A stretch of 64,000 nt of DNA, from the NCBI GenBank assembly GCA_016700115.1, contig CP064999.1, forward strand, positions 3,596,001-3,660,000, given 5' to 3'. The position numbers and the translations under genes were made by a program. Below the pieces are notes generated by a model. The model saw only the letters and a program-made list of their open reading frames with translations. It did not search any database and was not told the origin of the DNA. The stretch is from Sphingobacteriales bacterium. Lineage in GTDB: Bacteria > Bacteroidota > Bacteroidia > Chitinophagales > UBA2359. The number at the start of each line of letters is the position of its first letter. Position 1 is the first letter of the stretch. Positions 61,491-64,000 of the stretch are shown here, in pieces.

Positions 61491-63578
61491 CTATTCGTCA
61501 GTCTGTTTGGTTTCAGGTGGTTTTTCTTCTTCCTTTGGCTCTTCATTATGTTGTTGAGGGATCAGTTTATTGATGACTTCGTTAATTTGAGACAAATCAG
61601 GTTGTTGTTCATAACTCTTTTTCTTAGGGTCAAATACCAGTATTTCTTTAACCGTCTCATTGACCGGTGGAATATCCGCTTCAGTTAAAGTGATGAGTAT
61701 ATCTTCGGTGAGTGGAGCAATTCCGACAATCCTGTTGGCTTGCCGTTCAATACATTTTTCAAATAAATTTCGCGAAACACGGGCATTGCCAAAATTAAAG
61801 GGTCGGTCTGTACATACTTTTTCAAAAATAAAGAGAAGTTTTTCTTCGGCTTCTTCATCTAATTTGAAATCGGCTTTAGAAGCAAAAAGTTTGAAAATCT
61901 GTACAAGTTCTTCCGGAGTATAATGATTGAAAAAATAGTAACGGTTAAAACGAGATTGAAGTCCGGGATTGGATTTGATAAAAGTTTCCATTTCGTCCGG
62001 ATAACCGGCAACAATTACCACCAATTGTTTTCGGTGGTCTTCCATTCTTTTTAACAAAGCTTCGATAGCTTCGTTTCCAAAATCACGCTTGTCTTCACCG
62101 CCTCTGCTCAAGGCATAAGCCTCGTCAATAAACAAAACACCATCTAAGGCCGTTTTTACAATTTCATCTACTTTTAAAGCTGTTTGACCAATATATCCTG
62201 CGACTAATCCTGCCCGGTCAGTTTCGACTAAATGACCGCGTTTTAAAAATCCAAGATGTTTATAAATTCTGCCAACTAATCGGGCTATTGTAGTTTTACC
62301 GGTTCCGGGAGGGCCCATAAACACCGAATGAAGGGCACGGTCTTGTGTAGCAAGGCCTTTCTCCTCCCTGATTTTCTGAATTTTTAAAAAATTAATCAGG
62401 GTTTTGATTTCCTCTTTAATGTTTTTTAATCCAATAAGTTCGTTAAGTTCAGCAATAACCTCATCTAATGACTCGTGGTCATCCACTTCTGTTTGTTTCA
62501 CATTAGGAGTCGCTTTCTTGGGCTTATGAGTCAAATTCCAGACTTTTTTGAGTAATTCCTCTTCTTCTGCAATGACATTGCCATCTGCCTTAAGAATGAG
62601 TGAAGCAAAACGGTAAAGTTGTGCCGAGATTGTTGAAAACAAATCATGTTCGAGCCTCGACAAGATAACCGGCAAAAGCAGCTCTTCCGGATATTCACTT
62701 TTTACATTAAATATTTTGAAGTCACGCAATTGTGTAATTCTTTGAGGGAATACGGGGTTTTGTATCATTTCGTTTATTCGGGTGAGTTTTAAACCCGTTG
62801 CCATATCTGAATTGTTAATTAACCGTTCAAACAAATAGGCAAGAGCAAACTGTTCGCGCCTGGTGATTTTGCGATCAATTTCGCTGCACATCTCATATAG
62901 TTTAATGGCATCCTGAGCAAACAACTCCCGGGCACTTGGGTCATTGACAATGATGTCTGTCGTGTTGCTCATTTTCTGAACAGTTTGTTTAAACGTCTTG
63001 TCATTGTCCAAATGACGGCAGGCATCCATATAAATATCTGCTTCGTGTTTGAGCAATTGGAGAAATTCTTCGTCTATCAGATCGTTTTCCATAGCTTGTT
63101 GAGTATTCTGGTTATTCAGTTTAACCTCAACTTCTACGCCGTTTGTAGGAATTTGTGTGCCTTCACTTTTCTTGCCAAATCGGTGGATATTCATATCTTT
63201 ACTGTCGTCATAATCTGCTATAGAAACAAGCAATTGCGACACTTTGCTTTTCAATTCATCAGACATATCAGGCAGTTCAAGCATCAATTTGCCTTCTAAA
63301 TCAAATAGTTTTTCCAATTCATTAAAGGGCAAATATCCTTTAGCAAAATGGATATTTCTGGTTGTTAGCAAAAAACCTTGATTAAAACTACCCGCATTTT
63401 TATCATACAGTAAAATAATATCTTCAGCCGCCATATTGAGAGATGGAAACTGAACAGACAGGCGCAATATAGCCAATGCTGGAATTCTGGAATTGATATA
63501 TAAATTGCCTTCCAGATCTTTAGCGTTAAAGATGGTCGCAATCAGTTTTTCTAACTGTATTGAAGAAATTTTATTCAT
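61491..63578 (-). CDS. CbxX/CfxQ-type AAA ATPase
   Basis: A 695-residue cytosolic AAA protein. The N-terminal half (about 1-355) contains a helical TerB-like region (LIDEEFLQLLKHEADIYMD; LILKADGNVIAEEEELLKKVW). The AAA domain (about 370-650) is of the CbxX/SpoVK class: ELIGLKNIKEEIKTLINF; Walker A GPPGTGKTT at about 419; an ETDRAGLVAGYIGQTALKVDEIV pore segment; Walker B GVLFIDEAYALSRGG; VAGYPDEMETFIKSNPGLQSRF; and NARVSRNLFEKCIERQ. Class members remodel Rubisco or act in ESX/stress systems. No Rubisco or ESX genes are here, so its client is unknown. The tail is acidic and Lys/Pro-rich. Confidence 0.9.
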   Translation of the reverse strand: MNKISSIQLEKLIATIFNAKDLEGNLYINSRIPALAILRLSVQFPSLNMAAEDIILLYDKNAGSFNQGFLLTTRNIHFAKGYLPFNELEKLFDLEGKLMLELPDMSDELKSKVSQLLVSIADYDDSKDMNIHRFGKKSEGTQIPTNGVEVEVKLNNQNTQQAMENDLIDEEFLQLLKHEADIYMDACRHLDNDKTFKQTVQKMSNTTDIIVNDPSARELFAQDAIKLYEMCSEIDRKITRREQFALAYLFERLINNSDMATGLKLTRINEMIQNPVFPQRITQLRDFKIFNVKSEYPEELLLPVILSRLEHDLFSTISAQLYRFASLILKADGNVIAEEEELLKKVWNLTHKPKKATPNVKQTEVDDHESLDEVIAELNELIGLKNIKEEIKTLINFLKIQKIREEKGLATQDRALHSVFMGPPGTGKTTIARLVGRIYKHLGFLKRGHLVETDRAGLVAGYIGQTALKVDEIVKTALDGVLFIDEAYALSRGGEDKRDFGNEAIEALLKRMEDHRKQLVVIVAGYPDEMETFIKSNPGLQSRFNRYYFFNHYTPEELVQIFKLFASKADFKLDEEAEEKLLFIFEKVCTDRPFNFGNARVSRNLFEKCIERQANRIVGIAPLTEDILITLTEADIPPVNETVKEILVFDPKKKSYEQQPDLSQINEVINKLIPQQHNEEPKEEEKPPETKQTDE

Positions 63579-63736
63579 GAGTTAGTGCTTATTCAATAGT
63601 TGTTGTCTAACAAAAGGGATAAAATTAAAAACAGGCAAAATTAGTCCGTTTTGTTCAACAAAGCTATAAAAAACACTAAAAGACTTTATAAAAGCCCCGA
63701 TACCCAATATTCTTAAAAACTACTTTTTGGGATTAA

Positions 63737-64000
63737 CTATTCTATCACAATAGGTGGCTCATTGCGATCATCCTGTTTTAATACGATTGTATAAAACCCC
63801 TGGGTTATATTGGTTGCCATTTTAAAAGGTTTAAATTGGACACTTTTACGATGACGGTATTTTTCAGGCATGTTGGCATATAATATTTTGGTTTTAAACA
63901 AAAAGGGGTCCACTTCCTCAGGGTCAACATCCACTAAAAACTTTCTGTTTCCACGCCATTCTTTACCCTCTTCAACCGGTTGGTAAGCATAATAGTAAAA
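63737..64000 (-). CDS. C-terminal part of an unidentified protein (5' end beyond the window)
   Basis: The frame is open to the right edge of the window and ends at the stop at 63737, giving at least 87 residues. A GTG at 63934 is internal and not a real start. The visible part reads like one beta-rich domain (FYYYAYQPVEEGKEWRGNRKF; VDPFLFKTKILYANMPEKYR; GFYTIVLKQDDRNEPPIVIE). I do not recognise the family and too little is present for domain assignment. Confidence 0.6.
   Translation of the reverse strand, partial: FYYYAYQPVEEGKEWRGNRKFLVDVDPEEVDPFLFKTKILYANMPEKYRHRKSVQFKPFKMATNITQGFYTIVLKQDDRNEPPIVIE

Overview
The window looks like a chromosomal segment of an AT-rich member of the Bacteroidota, probably a Saprospiraceae/Chitinophagales-like environmental bacterium. 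The evidence is two secreted giant-type proteins ending in the gliding-motility-associated C-terminal sorting domain of type IX secretion, many SprB-type repeats, a futalosine-pathway menaquinone enzyme (MqnE), almost no Shine-Dalgarno sequences, and several matches to the Bacteroidota promoter TTG-N17-23-TAnnTTTG. Nothing in the window names the species.

Layout. 1-747: an edge-truncated LolA-like outer-membrane lipoprotein-sorting protein (-). 1190-12064: a 3624-residue secreted adhesin-like protein (+) with a choice-of-anchor L domain, about 22 Ig-like repeats, 14 SprB repeats and a type IX sorting domain. It is followed by three consecutive hairpins, rsmI, and a 356-bp array of 21/42-bp A-tract repeats. 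13463-16460 (-): an unknown secreted protein, an FtsX/LolC-type permease and RNase P RNA. 16722-22020 (+): an ABC ATPase, an ABC-permease/M1-aminopeptidase fusion and a VIT-family metal transporter. 22053-27160 (-): a PD40 propeller protein and a large subtilisin-like protease. 27467-31386: a GT-C/TPR membrane protein and a divergent SpoIIM/RDD pair. 31489-39370: clpC, a STAS anti-anti-sigma-like protein, a beta-helix/LamG protein, an acyl-CoA thioesterase and a carboxylase beta subunit.

39371-42528 is a loosely packed accessory stretch. It holds a second array of exactly 42-bp degenerate, hairpin-containing units, a Fic protein, a small channel-like membrane protein and a cupin. 42805-50625 (-): mqnE, a VWA-domain membrane protein, an IS4-family insertion that seems to have landed in a transcription terminator, and a second choice-of-anchor L/type IX sorted protein. 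51098-64000: rocD, a GT9 glycosyltransferase, a thiamine-diphosphate enzyme strikingly like animal ILVBL/HACL2, a second FtsX permease, a NamZ-like muramidase, a secreted superoxide dismutase, an SDR, a CbxX/CfxQ-type AAA ATPase and an edge-truncated gene.

Themes: cell-envelope construction and secretion (LolA-like, two LolC/E-like permeases, sorted surface proteins, NamZ, GT9), surface proteolysis and adhesion, stress and proteostasis (ClpC, SOD), and central metabolism (RocD, carboxylase, MqnE). The most unusual signals are the two non-homologous intergenic arrays sharing a 42-bp period, the terminator-inserted IS, the ABC-M1 fusion and the HACL2-like enzyme. I found no CRISPR array, tRNA, rRNA or phage genes.
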